In this document: one piece after another, positions 1 through 5,992 of the stretch
How positions within the stretch are numbered: position 1 is the stretch's first letter
Layout: every line of letters starts with the position of its first letter
Program-made: the position numbers and the translations under genes
NCBI GenBank assembly: GCA_017447325.1
Contig: JAFSNU010000389.1
Coordinates: forward strand, 1 to 8,865
DNA: 8,865 nucleotides
DNA from: Synergistaceae bacterium
Lineage (GTDB): Bacteria > Synergistota > Synergistia > Synergistales > Aminobacteriaceae
Direction: 5' to 3'
The notes under the pieces: generated by a model
What the model was told of the DNA's origin: nothing
Database searches by the model: none
The model's input: only the letters and a program-made list of their open reading frames with translations

Positions 1-545
1 GATACTCGAGCATTCCCGAAAAATTTAAAAAGGCTGCTGCGTTAAGTTTTAAATTAATAAGGCTGTTAATTATTCTTGCTTTAATATTCGGAAGTTACAG
101 GGCAATATATTTTTATCATGAAAATTTTATTAAAGATCAGGAGCAGGATAATTTAAAAATTAAAGAGAGTAAAAATAAAGCTCAAGACTTGCAGGCTCAG
201 GCCGGAAAAATTTTGAAGTTTAAAGCTGAAAGTTATATTTTAGCCGACGATATCGAGAGCATGGGCGCGAATTTATTTTCAAGCGTGAACGCACAAGACA
301 GAGCCGAGGCCGAAGCCGAAAATAATTTTGATGTTAATAATAATTTGCCGGAAATAATTCTCAAGGCAAAAATTTTAAGCAAAAATAAAGCTAAAAGCTT
401 AATAATTTTGAGCGTGAACAAAAATAATTTTAGATTAAAAGCCGGCGATAATTTTATGATTGACGGAAGACCGGGAAAAATTATAAGCATTAATAAAGAA
501 TATGTTTTGATTAATTTTGACGGGCGGGAGATAAAAATTAAATAA
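1..545 (+). CDS. PilP/GspC-like inner-membrane pilus or secretion assembly protein, 5' end cut by window
   Basis: The reading frame is open from the left edge (first full codon at base 3), so the true start lies outside the window; the in-frame TTG at 189 is internal. The 180 visible residues show a short basic cytoplasmic stretch, one hydrophobic membrane span (about residues 18-38, rich in Leu and Ile), a charged linker (about 43-68), and a beta-rich C-terminal domain (about 115-180) with a GDNFMIDGRPGKI segment and a final VLINFDGREIKIK strand. One span followed by a small beta domain ending in a 'GD...I..I....V.I...G' pattern is the plan of GspC homology-region and PilP proteins, which link the inner-membrane platform to the secretin. 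The PilQ-like secretin gene downstream supports this. The assignment rests on pattern and position, and a diverged PilO-like role is possible. The very A/T-rich codon use matches the secretin gene. Confidence 0.6.
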   Translation, partial: YSSIPEKFKKAAALSFKLIRLLIILALIFGSYRAIYFYHENFIKDQEQDNLKIKESKNKAQDLQAQAGKILKFKAESYILADDIESMGANLFSSVNAQDRAEAEAENNFDVNNNLPEIILKAKILSKNKAKSLIILSVNKNNFRLKAGDNFMIDGRPGKIISINKEYVLINFDGREIKIK

Positions 546-556
546 ATTATTTTATA
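534..556 (+). repeat. Left copy of 23-base direct repeat flanking the rpn gene
   Basis: This all-A/T segment spans the last codons and stop codon of the PilP/GspC-like gene. It is identical over 23 bases to 1553-1575, just after the Rpn-family gene. Similarity continues a few bases further right with a small indel (TATAATTTTAT here, TATATTTTAT in the other copy). No third copy was seen by eye in the window. Confidence 0.7.
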
Positions 557-558
557 AT
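553..558 (+). promoter_or_regulatory. Candidate -10 box for the rpn gene
   Basis: A perfect TATAAT lies 24 bases before the TTG start at 583 and overlaps the left direct repeat. No good -35 hexamer is visible about 17 bases upstream (around 530-535). In such A/T-rich DNA a chance match is possible, so this is a weak call. If real, it gives the gene a promoter separate from the pilus operon. Confidence 0.3.
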
Positions 559-582
559 TTTATGTAATTGGAGGCGCAGAGC

Positions 583-1527
583 TTGGCGGGAAAGAAATTT
601 AATATTAAAGAATACAGAGAGATTGAGCGGCAGTATAAAGAGCTTGAGAAAAGACTGCCGCCGGATCAACGTATCGACAACGTTGATATTTCGAATGATT
701 TTATGTTTTGCTATCTCATGCAGGACAAAGAGATCTTTGCCGAAGTTTTACACAGAATTTTGCCGGATATTCAAATCGGGCGGATTGAACTATGCGAGTA
801 TCAGAAAAGCATACGCGAGTATATCGACATGCAGGGCGTGCGCTTTGACGTTTACGCAAAGACTGGCACAAAAGGCAAGACAAAAATTTTTGACGTTGAA
901 ATGCAGAACGTGAACGAGGATAATCTTGCCAAGCGCGCGAGATATTATCATGCAGTTATGACGTCAAATATTATGAATCGTGCTACAATAAAACATTATA
1001 AAAATCTGCCGTGCGAGTTTGTAATTTTTATTTGCAAATTTGATTTATTTAAACAGGGCAAATATATTTACGAGTTTGAAAATTTTTGTGTTCAAGATAA
1101 AAATTTGCGCCTGGGCGACGACACGCACACGATATTTGTGAACGCTCAAGGCTCGGACGGAGATATAAGCCCTGAGCTTAAAAATTTTTTAGATTTTGTT
1201 TTGGGCAAGAAGTCGGACGATCCGTTGATTAAAAAACTTGATGTCATGATGAACATAGCTAAACAAAAACCAGAATGGAGGATGGGTTACATGAAATTAT
1301 TAATGCGCGACAGTGTGAAGTATGAAGCTGGGCGGCAAGAGGGCAGGAAAGAGGGCAGGGAAGAGGGCAGGAAAGAGGGCTTGCAAGAGGGCGAACGTAA
1401 AGGTACGCTCAGCGAGAAATTTGCCACGGCTAAACGAATGATCAGCTCAGGATTTAAAATTCCTGAAATTCTTAAATTAACTGAGCTGTCGCTCGAGGAT
1501 TTAAATTCACTCTTGCAGAAAGCGTAG
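583..1527 (+). CDS. rpn: Rpn-family PD-(D/E)XK nuclease (RpnL-like, transposase_31/PDDEXK_2 group)
   Basis: Predicted DNA endonuclease of the recombination-promoting nuclease family, 314 residues. The start is set at TTG 583 because GGAGG at 570-574 sits 8 bases upstream; an in-frame TTG at 568 has no such site. Near the N-terminus is the family opening DVSNDFxF-like segment (ISNDFMFCYLM). The nuclease core follows as VRFDVYAKT (Asp89) and FDVEMQ (Glu106 and Gln108), the D...ExQ metal-binding signature, then RARYYH and a hydrophobic FVIFICKFD strand. After about residue 235 comes a variable module: a four-residue EG-rich repeat (about 252-271) and a short helical end. Family members are reported as toxic anti-phage nucleases restrained by their own separately translated C-terminal fragment. 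It is unrelated in role to the pilus genes on either side and is bracketed by a direct repeat, which points to insertion. Confidence 0.88.
   Translation: MAGKKFNIKEYREIERQYKELEKRLPPDQRIDNVDISNDFMFCYLMQDKEIFAEVLHRILPDIQIGRIELCEYQKSIREYIDMQGVRFDVYAKTGTKGKTKIFDVEMQNVNEDNLAKRARYYHAVMTSNIMNRATIKHYKNLPCEFVIFICKFDLFKQGKYIYEFENFCVQDKNLRLGDDTHTIFVNAQGSDGDISPELKNFLDFVLGKKSDDPLIKKLDVMMNIAKQKPEWRMGYMKLLMRDSVKYEAGRQEGRKEGREEGRKEGLQEGERKGTLSEKFATAKRMISSGFKIPEILKLTELSLEDLNSLLQKA
1277..1281 (+). promoter_or_regulatory. Internal Shine-Dalgarno inside rpn
   Basis: GGAGG inside the Rpn coding region is followed after 9 bases by an in-frame ATG at 1291. Match quality and spacing equal those of the gene's own start (GGAGG, 8 bases, TTG). 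This decides the proposed start of the internal small protein. A closer in-frame ATG at 1282 directly abuts the GGAGG and would be too near to use it. Confidence 0.65.
1291..1527 (+). CDS. rpnS: Candidate intragenic RpnS-like antitoxin, translated from within rpn in the same frame
   Basis: Predicted 78-residue protein identical to the C-terminus of the Rpn protein. The sequence shows a strong internal Shine-Dalgarno at 1277-1281 and an ATG with 9-base spacing, in frame with the full-length gene and sharing its stop. The product begins MKLLMRDSVKYEAG, continues through five four-residue EG repeats (likely a charged helix) and ends in a small helical segment (FKIPEILKLTELSLEDL). In studied Rpn systems the variable C-terminal domain is translated separately, dimerises through a helix containing four-residue repeats of variable number, and inhibits the toxic full-length nuclease. 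The match of position, repeat type and length is close. Expression and inhibition are inferred by analogy; an N-terminally extended product from ATG 1282 or a shorter one from ATG 1303 cannot be excluded. Confidence 0.6.
   Translation: MKLLMRDSVKYEAGRQEGRKEGREEGRKEGLQEGERKGTLSEKFATAKRMISSGFKIPEILKLTELSLEDLNSLLQKA
1336..1395 (+). repeat. Five 12-base tandem repeats encoding a four-residue EG repeat
   Basis: Units begin at 1336, 1348, 1360, 1372 and 1384. Each follows NAAGAGGGC plus three bases (AGG in the first three units, then TTG and GAA) and encodes [Q/K/E]-E-G-[R/L/E]. A degenerate unit (EAGR) precedes them. Because the unit is 12 bases, gain or loss of copies keeps the reading frame and changes only helix length in the Rpn C-terminal module. 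Confidence 0.9.
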
Positions 1528-1552
1528 AAATTAAAATTTAATTTAAAAATTT

Positions 1553-1575
1553 AAAATTAAATAAATTATTTTATA
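1553..1575 (+). repeat. Right copy of 23-base direct repeat flanking the rpn gene
   Basis: Identical to 534-556 over 23 bases. It lies 26 bases after the Rpn stop codon, inside a 123-base A/T-only spacer before the secretin start. It mimics the end of the upstream pilus gene, including the TAA, but out of coding context. This is what a duplication made when the rpn cassette entered the operon would look like. Confidence 0.7.
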
Positions 1576-1598
1576 TTTTATTTTTAAGCAAAGTTTAT

Positions 1599-1604
1599 TA
1601 TAAT
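1599..1604 (+). promoter_or_regulatory. Candidate -10 box upstream of the secretin gene
   Basis: A perfect TATAAT lies 46 bases before the secretin ATG at 1651. The proposed -35 zone (about 1576-1581) is only T-rich. It overlaps the alternative ATG at 1603, which argues against that ATG being the start. Weak call because of base composition. Confidence 0.3.
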
Positions 1605-1650
1605 GATTAATAAATTTTACTTAAATTTTTATTTTGGGGGAATAAGTTTA

Positions 1651-3288
1651 ATGAGACGCGCGGGCTGTAAGATTTTCACGCTTATGATTTTTGTGATGAT
1701 ATTTTTTGCAGAGTCCGCCTCTCAAAGTTTCGCAGCTTTAAAAAAATTAAATAAAGCTAATTTAAATAGTTTTAATTTTTATCAGCTCGGCGAGTCCGAA
1801 ATAGTAATTAATTTTAACGGCAAAGATCTGCCCGAGCCGGAAATTTTTGTGAACGGGAATAATTTAAATTTTAAATTTATAAATGCTGAAAATAAATTAA
1901 TTAATAAAAATTATCTCGAGGCCGTGCCTTTAGTTGTAAATTACGAAATAAAAAATTTAAGCGATGATTTAGTAATTAATATCGAGACGCAAAGGCCGAT
2001 GCAAATTTATACGCGCTATAAAAATACTTTAAGGCTGAAAGTTGAAGAAGATAATAATAAAAATATAAAGCCGCTAAAGCCAGTTAAAAATAAATTAAAT
2101 CTTGCTAATATTTTTCCCAAAAATGAAAAAATTAATTTCGAAGCGAATAATATTGACCTGCGCGAGGTCTTTGCCCTGTTCGCAAATTATATTAATAAAA
2201 ATATAATTATTGACGAGTCTTTTCCGTCTAAAACTGTAACGTTAAGCTTTAATGACACGCCGTTATATGATGCGGTGCGAAATTTTATGACGGCAAATAA
2301 TATCTCGTATAGATTATTAGATAATAACACGGTCGTGTTCGGAAGTCTTGACGGGCTGTCGCGATTCTCCGGCAGCGAAAAGTTAGCAAAATTTAATATA
2401 GCTTATGCAGACTTAAACGAAATTAAAGAGCGTTTAGCAAAATTATTAAATTTAAGCGGCGAGAAAATTATTAACGACACGCGAACACGTGCGCTGTATA
2501 TAAAGACTAATCCGGAGAAATTAGAGCAGGCAAAAAATTTAATTCAGAAATTGGACAGCCCGGGACGGCAAGTTAAAATTTACGCAAGAATTTTTGAATT
2601 TGCTGATAATTATAATAAAGAACTTGAAAGCGCATTAAACTCCGTGTATAAACACTGGAGTTTTAATTTTACCCGGGAGACCGGCGGCAGCATTAGATAT
2701 TTAGAGAGCAATCCTGAAAGTTTAATTAATAATATGTTAAGGCAGGTCGATGTGACTTTTAGAAGTCTTGAGAGCAAAGGCCGGGGCCGGACGCTCGCCA
2801 GCCCTTCTGTTACGGCTTTAAACGGTCACGAGGCAAAAATTAGCTTGACAGAAGACTATCCGTATATAAAAGAACACGACGAGGCCGGCAACACCGAATG
2901 GGGAACTCAGACAGTCGGGCCGCAGCTGTTAATCACGCCGAGTATTGGACGCGATAATTTAATCAGCATGAAGATAGATATTTCGACCGGCGATGTAATC
3001 GAGATGATAACGGGCAGCAACGGCGAGATGATGCCCCGCACGTCTAAACGCAGCGTAACGACTAATTTGCTTGTTCACGACGGCGAGCCTTTTATAATCG
3101 GCGGGCTCTTTCACGAGAGCGACGCGGCAAGACGCTCGGGCATTCCCGTCTTGAGCAGCGTGCCTTTGTTAGGCGAGTTATTTAAATATAAATATCGCGA
3201 GCATAATAAAAATCAAGCAATTATTTTAGTCGTGCCTTATATTATTGACACGCCCGACCCGCCCGTCGAGTTTGAGATTATAGAATAA
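1651..3288 (+). CDS. pilQ: Outer-membrane secretin, type IV pilus PilQ-like (or GspD-like)
   Basis: Forms the gated outer-membrane ring through which a pilus or secreted proteins pass; 545 residues from ATG 1651. That start follows GGGGG at 1636-1640 and opens a clear signal peptide (MRRAGCK, hydrophobic core, cleavage near SFA/A at about 28). An in-frame ATG at 1603 lacks a ribosome site and would bury the signal. Domains in order: a beta-rich AMIN-like N-terminal region (about 35-132), an STN/N0 domain (about 162-232), an N1-type ring domain (about 246-304), and the C-terminal secretin barrel (about 307-534) with the family hallmark GIPVLSSVPLLGELF near 497-511. The protein is compact for the family, with only one N1-type domain. 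It follows the PilP/GspC-like gene, as is usual in pil operons, but with rpn between them. Codon use is extremely A/T-rich at the 5' half and more G/C-rich over the conserved barrel. Confidence 0.93.
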   Translation: MRRAGCKIFTLMIFVMIFFAESASQSFAALKKLNKANLNSFNFYQLGESEIVINFNGKDLPEPEIFVNGNNLNFKFINAENKLINKNYLEAVPLVVNYEIKNLSDDLVINIETQRPMQIYTRYKNTLRLKVEEDNNKNIKPLKPVKNKLNLANIFPKNEKINFEANNIDLREVFALFANYINKNIIIDESFPSKTVTLSFNDTPLYDAVRNFMTANNISYRLLDNNTVVFGSLDGLSRFSGSEKLAKFNIAYADLNEIKERLAKLLNLSGEKIINDTRTRALYIKTNPEKLEQAKNLIQKLDSPGRQVKIYARIFEFADNYNKELESALNSVYKHWSFNFTRETGGSIRYLESNPESLINNMLRQVDVTFRSLESKGRGRTLASPSVTALNGHEAKISLTEDYPYIKEHDEAGNTEWGTQTVGPQLLITPSIGRDNLISMKIDISTGDVIEMITGSNGEMMPRTSKRSVTTNLLVHDGEPFIIGGLFHESDAARRSGIPVLSSVPLLGELFKYKYREHNKNQAIILVVPYIIDTPDPPVEFEIIE

Positions 3289-3371
3289 AAATTTTAAATA
3301 AAAATTTTGCGGGTTTATTTTTGTAAACGCGAGTGCAATTAATTGCGGCGCATAAATTTATAAGGCCTGTT

Positions 3372-3395
3372 TGTAGTTGAAAATGTAGTTGAAAA
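3372..3395 (+). repeat. Perfect tandem duplication of a 12-base unit
   Basis: TGTAGTTGAAAA occurs twice head to tail (3372-3383 and 3384-3395) in the spacer between the secretin and nitroreductase genes, upstream of the candidate promoters. It may be a pair of regulator sites or simple slippage. Confidence 0.75.
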
Positions 3396-3420
3396 ACTCG
3401 GAGTTTATTTTTAAAAATTT

Positions 3421-3491
3421 TTGACGTAAAAAACTTTTTAGATAAATATAATTTTAAGTATTGTAGCATAAAAATTTTAAAGCGTTATAAT
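3421..3491 (+). promoter_or_regulatory. Candidate promoter region of the nitroreductase-peptidase operon
   Basis: Two possible promoters are visible. The first has TTGACG at 3421-3426 with TAAATA at 3443-3448 (16-base spacer) or TATAAT at 3447-3452 (20-base spacer). The second has TTGTAG at 3461-3466 with a perfect TATAAT at 3486-3491 (19-base spacer), which would give a leader of about 40 bases. Spacers are not ideal, so which one is used is uncertain. No strong terminator for the secretin operon is seen in the same spacer. Confidence 0.4.
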
Positions 3492-3538
3492 AAAATTAAT
3501 TTTTAAATTAAAAAAATTTATTAAAAGGAGATTTGATT

Positions 3539-4045
3539 ATGAGTTTTCTTGAGCTTGCACAAGAGCGTTATTCTTGCCGGAAGTTTACGGAGCAGCCGGT
3601 CGAGGACGAGAAGATTGAAAAAATTTTGGACGCGGCGATCTTAGCGCCGACTGCCGTTAATAAGCAGCCGTTTAGAGTCTGGGTGATTAAGAGCCCCGAG
3701 AATTTAGAGAAAGTTAAAGAGACGACGCATTATCATTTTGATGCGAAAGTAATTTTAGCTGTGGGCGCGAAGCCTAACGAGGCTTGGGTTAGAGCTTATG
3801 ACCAGAGAAATTTTGCCGACGTTGACGCGAGCATAGCCGCAACGCATATGATGCTCGAGATTCAGGACTTGGGCTTGGGTAGCACTTGGGTCGGTCACTT
3901 CGACGCGAATAAATTAAAAGAATTTTTCCCGGACATGGCGGCTTATGATTTAATAGCGTTGTTCCCGATTGGATACCCGGCGATCGGTCCGCATCAGATG
4001 CACTCAAAGCGCAAAGCTAAAGCCGAGCTCGCGAGATATATTTAA
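3539..4045 (+). CDS. Small nitroreductase-family flavoprotein (FMN-dependent oxidoreductase)
   Basis: Probable FMN-binding NAD(P)H oxidoreductase of the nitroreductase superfamily, 168 residues, which is at the short end of the family. Start chosen at ATG 3539 with AAGGAG at 3525-3530, 8 bases upstream; the in-frame TTG at 3533 is too close to that site. Visible motifs: ERYSCRKF (9-16), whose Arg and Ser contact FMN phosphate in the family; APTAVNKQPF (36-45), the second flavin-binding loop; and DLGLGSTWVGHFD (110-122), the glycine-rich segment after the central helix. The end ARYI resembles the usual family terminus. Natural substrates cannot be read from sequence; roles range from quinone or nitro-compound reduction to flavin metabolism. 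The peptidase gene starts 32 bases later on the same strand, so the two are probably co-transcribed. Confidence 0.88.
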   Translation: MSFLELAQERYSCRKFTEQPVEDEKIEKILDAAILAPTAVNKQPFRVWVIKSPENLEKVKETTHYHFDAKVILAVGAKPNEAWVRAYDQRNFADVDASIAATHMMLEIQDLGLGSTWVGHFDANKLKEFFPDMAAYDLIALFPIGYPAIGPHQMHSKRKAKAELARYI

Positions 4046-4077
4046 AATTAAAATTATAAAGAGGTATATTTAAAATC

Positions 4078-5310
4078 ATGAATGAAATTAACGCAAAAGT
4101 TTTGAACGAAGTCGAGAAGCTGCGCGATGATATGGTAAAGACTTTGACGCGCATCTGCAAAATTCCGGCGGTGTCGCCTCATAACGGAGGCACGGGCGAA
4201 CAGGCAAAGGCTCAGGAGCTTGAAAAAATTGTTAACGAGCTCGGGCTTGGCCAAGTCAAATGGGAATATGTTGATGACGCGAAGTCGCAGACAGGCAACA
4301 GGCCGTCTTTATTCGTCGAGAGAGCAGGCAAGAGCAAGCGCAGGCTCTGCATTTTGTCTCACATGGACATCGTTCCTGAAGGCGATTTAGGCGCATGGAC
4401 TCATGACCCGTATGATCCGATTGTGAGAGACGGCAGATTATATGGACGCGGCGTGAGCGATAACGGAATGTGTTTAGTCGCGTCTTTATTCGCGCTGAAA
4501 GCTTTAATGAACGCGGGGCTTAAGCCGGAATATACTATTAATTTATGTTTGGTCGCCGACGAGGAGATGGGAAGTCACTTCGGGCTTGAGCCGCTTATGG
4601 AGCGCGGATTATTTAGAACTGATGACTTAGTCATCGCGCCGGACTCAGGCAATGAGAACGGAGATTTTATAGAGATCGCTGAAAAGGCGATGTGGAGATT
4701 AAATTTCACGGTTACTGGAAGTCAGGCTCACGCGTCGCGTCCTAACTCGGGGCTTAACGCGTGCAGAGCTGCAAATATTTTAGCAGTCGAAGTTGATGAA
4801 GCTTTACATAAAGCATTCGGAGAAATTAAAGACGACAGATTTAATCCGAATGTTTCGACTTTCGAGCCGACGCGCAGATTTGCGAACGTTCCCAGCACGA
4901 ATATAATCCCGGGCAAAGAGCGTTTTGAATTTGACTGCCGCGTGCTGCCGTCCGTGTCGCTTGACGAGGCCGAAGAGCTTGTTAAAAAAGTTGTGAAAGA
5001 CGTCGAGAAACGCACGGGCGCGAAAATTGAATTAGAAGTTGACAGAACGGACGCAGCCGAGCCCACGAGTGCTGACAGCGACGTTGCGAAAATTTTAATT
5101 AAAGCTGTAGAGCAGGTGTTAAATCTCACGCCTAAGACCGGCGGCATCGGAGGCGGAACTTTCGCGGCTTTGTTCAGACGCAAGGGCATACCGGCGGTTG
5201 TCTGGTCGCAGGAGATCGAGAGCGCGGCTCATCAGCCCGATGAGTATATCGAGATTAATTATTTAGTTAATAACGCGAAAGTTTTTGCGCTCATGATGCT
5301 GGGCGAATAA
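4078..5310 (+). CDS. M20-family metallo-hydrolase (dipeptidase, or ArgE/DapE-like deacylase)
   Basis: Cytoplasmic two-zinc hydrolase of the peptidase M20 family, 410 residues, of normal family length. Zinc ligands and catalytic residues can be placed: CILSHMDIVPEGD (His95, Asp97), GRGVSDNG (Asp128, bridging), ADEEMGS (Glu162 general base, Glu163 ligand), APDSGN (Asp189), and SAAHQPDEYIEI (His385). The lid/dimerisation domain sits at about residues 205-320 and contains the typical GSQAHASRPNSGLNA segment, and a GGIGGGTFAALFRR loop precedes the last metal ligand. Substrate is not determined by these motifs; members cleave dipeptides, N-acetylornithine, succinyl-diaminopimelate or acylated amino acids. 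It begins 32 bases after the nitroreductase gene, with AAAGAGG at 4058-4064 and a long 13-base spacing, so it probably belongs to that operon. No clear hairpin terminator follows. Confidence 0.9.
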   Translation: MNEINAKVLNEVEKLRDDMVKTLTRICKIPAVSPHNGGTGEQAKAQELEKIVNELGLGQVKWEYVDDAKSQTGNRPSLFVERAGKSKRRLCILSHMDIVPEGDLGAWTHDPYDPIVRDGRLYGRGVSDNGMCLVASLFALKALMNAGLKPEYTINLCLVADEEMGSHFGLEPLMERGLFRTDDLVIAPDSGNENGDFIEIAEKAMWRLNFTVTGSQAHASRPNSGLNACRAANILAVEVDEALHKAFGEIKDDRFNPNVSTFEPTRRFANVPSTNIIPGKERFEFDCRVLPSVSLDEAEELVKKVVKDVEKRTGAKIELEVDRTDAAEPTSADSDVAKILIKAVEQVLNLTPKTGGIGGGTFAALFRRKGIPAVVWSQEIESAAHQPDEYIEINYLVNNAKVFALMMLGE

Positions 5311-5341
5311 AAAATTTTAAAATTAAGCGAAAATTAGGGCA

Positions 5342-5367
5342 ATAAAAAATTTTTTATGTGTTAAAAT
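5342..5367 (+). promoter_or_regulatory. Promoter of the secreted-protein gene: extended -10 with A/T palindrome
   Basis: TGTTAAAAT (5359-5367) is a good extended -10 element, and no clear -35 is needed for this class. Directly upstream, in the spacer/-35 zone, lies the perfect 16-base palindrome ATAAAAAATTTTTTAT (5342-5357), an A-tract/T-tract expected to be bent. It may act as an upstream activating element or an operator. The predicted transcript would have a leader of about 50 bases. Confidence 0.45.
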
Positions 5368-5426
5368 AGCTAAAGTTTTTAATAATTAAATTTTAATTTT
5401 TAAGAAAGGCAGAGTGTTTAATTAAC

Positions 5427-5966
5427 ATGAAAAAGTTTGCTTTAAGCGTTTTATTAGTTGCTTTAGTGCTGAGCATTGCTGGCTCGGCGTTTGCGTTTGA
5501 TCAGGCGAAGGTCAAGAGACTCGGCGAGGACAAGAACAAGATGACCTGGTGGATCGTTGACTACGGCAAGACCGACGGCGGCGCACCGTTTGCAATTTCC
5601 AGAAAGTATTACACGAACGATACGATCAAGCAGGAGACGATCGATCTGCTTATGTCAAAATACGGAATTTCCCCTGAGGTCGCCGGAAGCATTTACTTCA
5701 CGGAGTATGGCTATGAGTATTCAGCTGACGGGAAGCAGTTCGCAGTGACTTATTTAAGACACTATGACATGCTCGGCAACGAAATTCACGGCACTGTTTA
5801 CGACGGCAGCTCAGACGCATCGCAGAAGACTTTTGCAGGCGTTCCCGCAGGCTCAACCCCGGCGAAGTGCGCTCCGTATGCTTTAGGCAAGCCCGTATCA
5901 CAGCCCAAGGCCGCAGCCAAGAAGACCACAAAGACCCCGGCGAAGAGAATCGTCCGCAAGAAATAA
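5427..5966 (+). CDS. Small secreted protein with Lys-rich C-terminal tail, function unknown
   Basis: I do not recognise a family with confidence. The 179-residue product has a textbook signal peptide (MKKF, hydrophobic 5-18, cleavage after SAFA at 23). A mature domain of about 135 residues is rich in aromatic beta-strands (MTWWIVDYG, SIYFTEYGYEYS, VTYLRHYD). A strongly basic tail at 160-179 is built of Lys, Ala, Thr and Arg. A segment around 117-150 (YDMLGNEI...AGVPAGSTPAKC) faintly recalls surface-adhesin-E-like proteins, but this is a guess. Codon choice differs from its neighbours: 18 of 21 Lys codons are AAG and Asp, Ile and Thr often end in C, whereas the secretin uses mostly AAA. This suggests high expression. 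It stands alone, with its own promoter upstream and a strong terminator after it. The nearest Shine-Dalgarno-like AGAAAGG (5403-5409) is unusually far from the ATG, 17 bases. Confidence 0.82.
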   Translation: MKKFALSVLLVALVLSIAGSAFAFDQAKVKRLGEDKNKMTWWIVDYGKTDGGAPFAISRKYYTNDTIKQETIDLLMSKYGISPEVAGSIYFTEYGYEYSADGKQFAVTYLRHYDMLGNEIHGTVYDGSSDASQKTFAGVPAGSTPAKCAPYALGKPVSQPKAAAKKTTKTPAKRIVRKK

Positions 5967-5992
5967 GTTAGCGTAAAAATTTTAATAATTTT

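Noticed and set aside
568..582. TTG at 568 as the start of the Rpn gene
   Set aside because: It overlaps the GGAGG that serves TTG 583; the five added residues have no upstream ribosome site.
1336..1395. CRISPR-like repetition
   Set aside because: Contiguous 12-base coding units without spacers; this is a protein repeat, not an array.
1603..1650. ATG at 1603 as the start of the secretin
   Set aside because: No Shine-Dalgarno, overlaps a TATAAT, and would place 16 residues ahead of a normal signal peptide that has its own ribosome site at 1636-1640.
3309..3333. Hairpin GCGGGTTTA...TAAACGCG as terminator of the secretin operon
   Set aside because: Only five continuous pairs, then a mismatch, and no T run after it.
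3278..3469. 63-residue - strand frame over the secretin stop and following spacer
   Set aside because: Low-complexity Lys/Leu/Phe product from A/T-rich DNA, overlapping the tandem repeat and candidate promoters; no support as a gene.
4728..5189. 153-residue open frame on the - strand inside the M20 gene
   Set aside because: It lies wholly antisense to a gene with all its catalytic motifs intact, its product is Ser/Ala/Thr-rich without domain features, and no ribosome site stands out.
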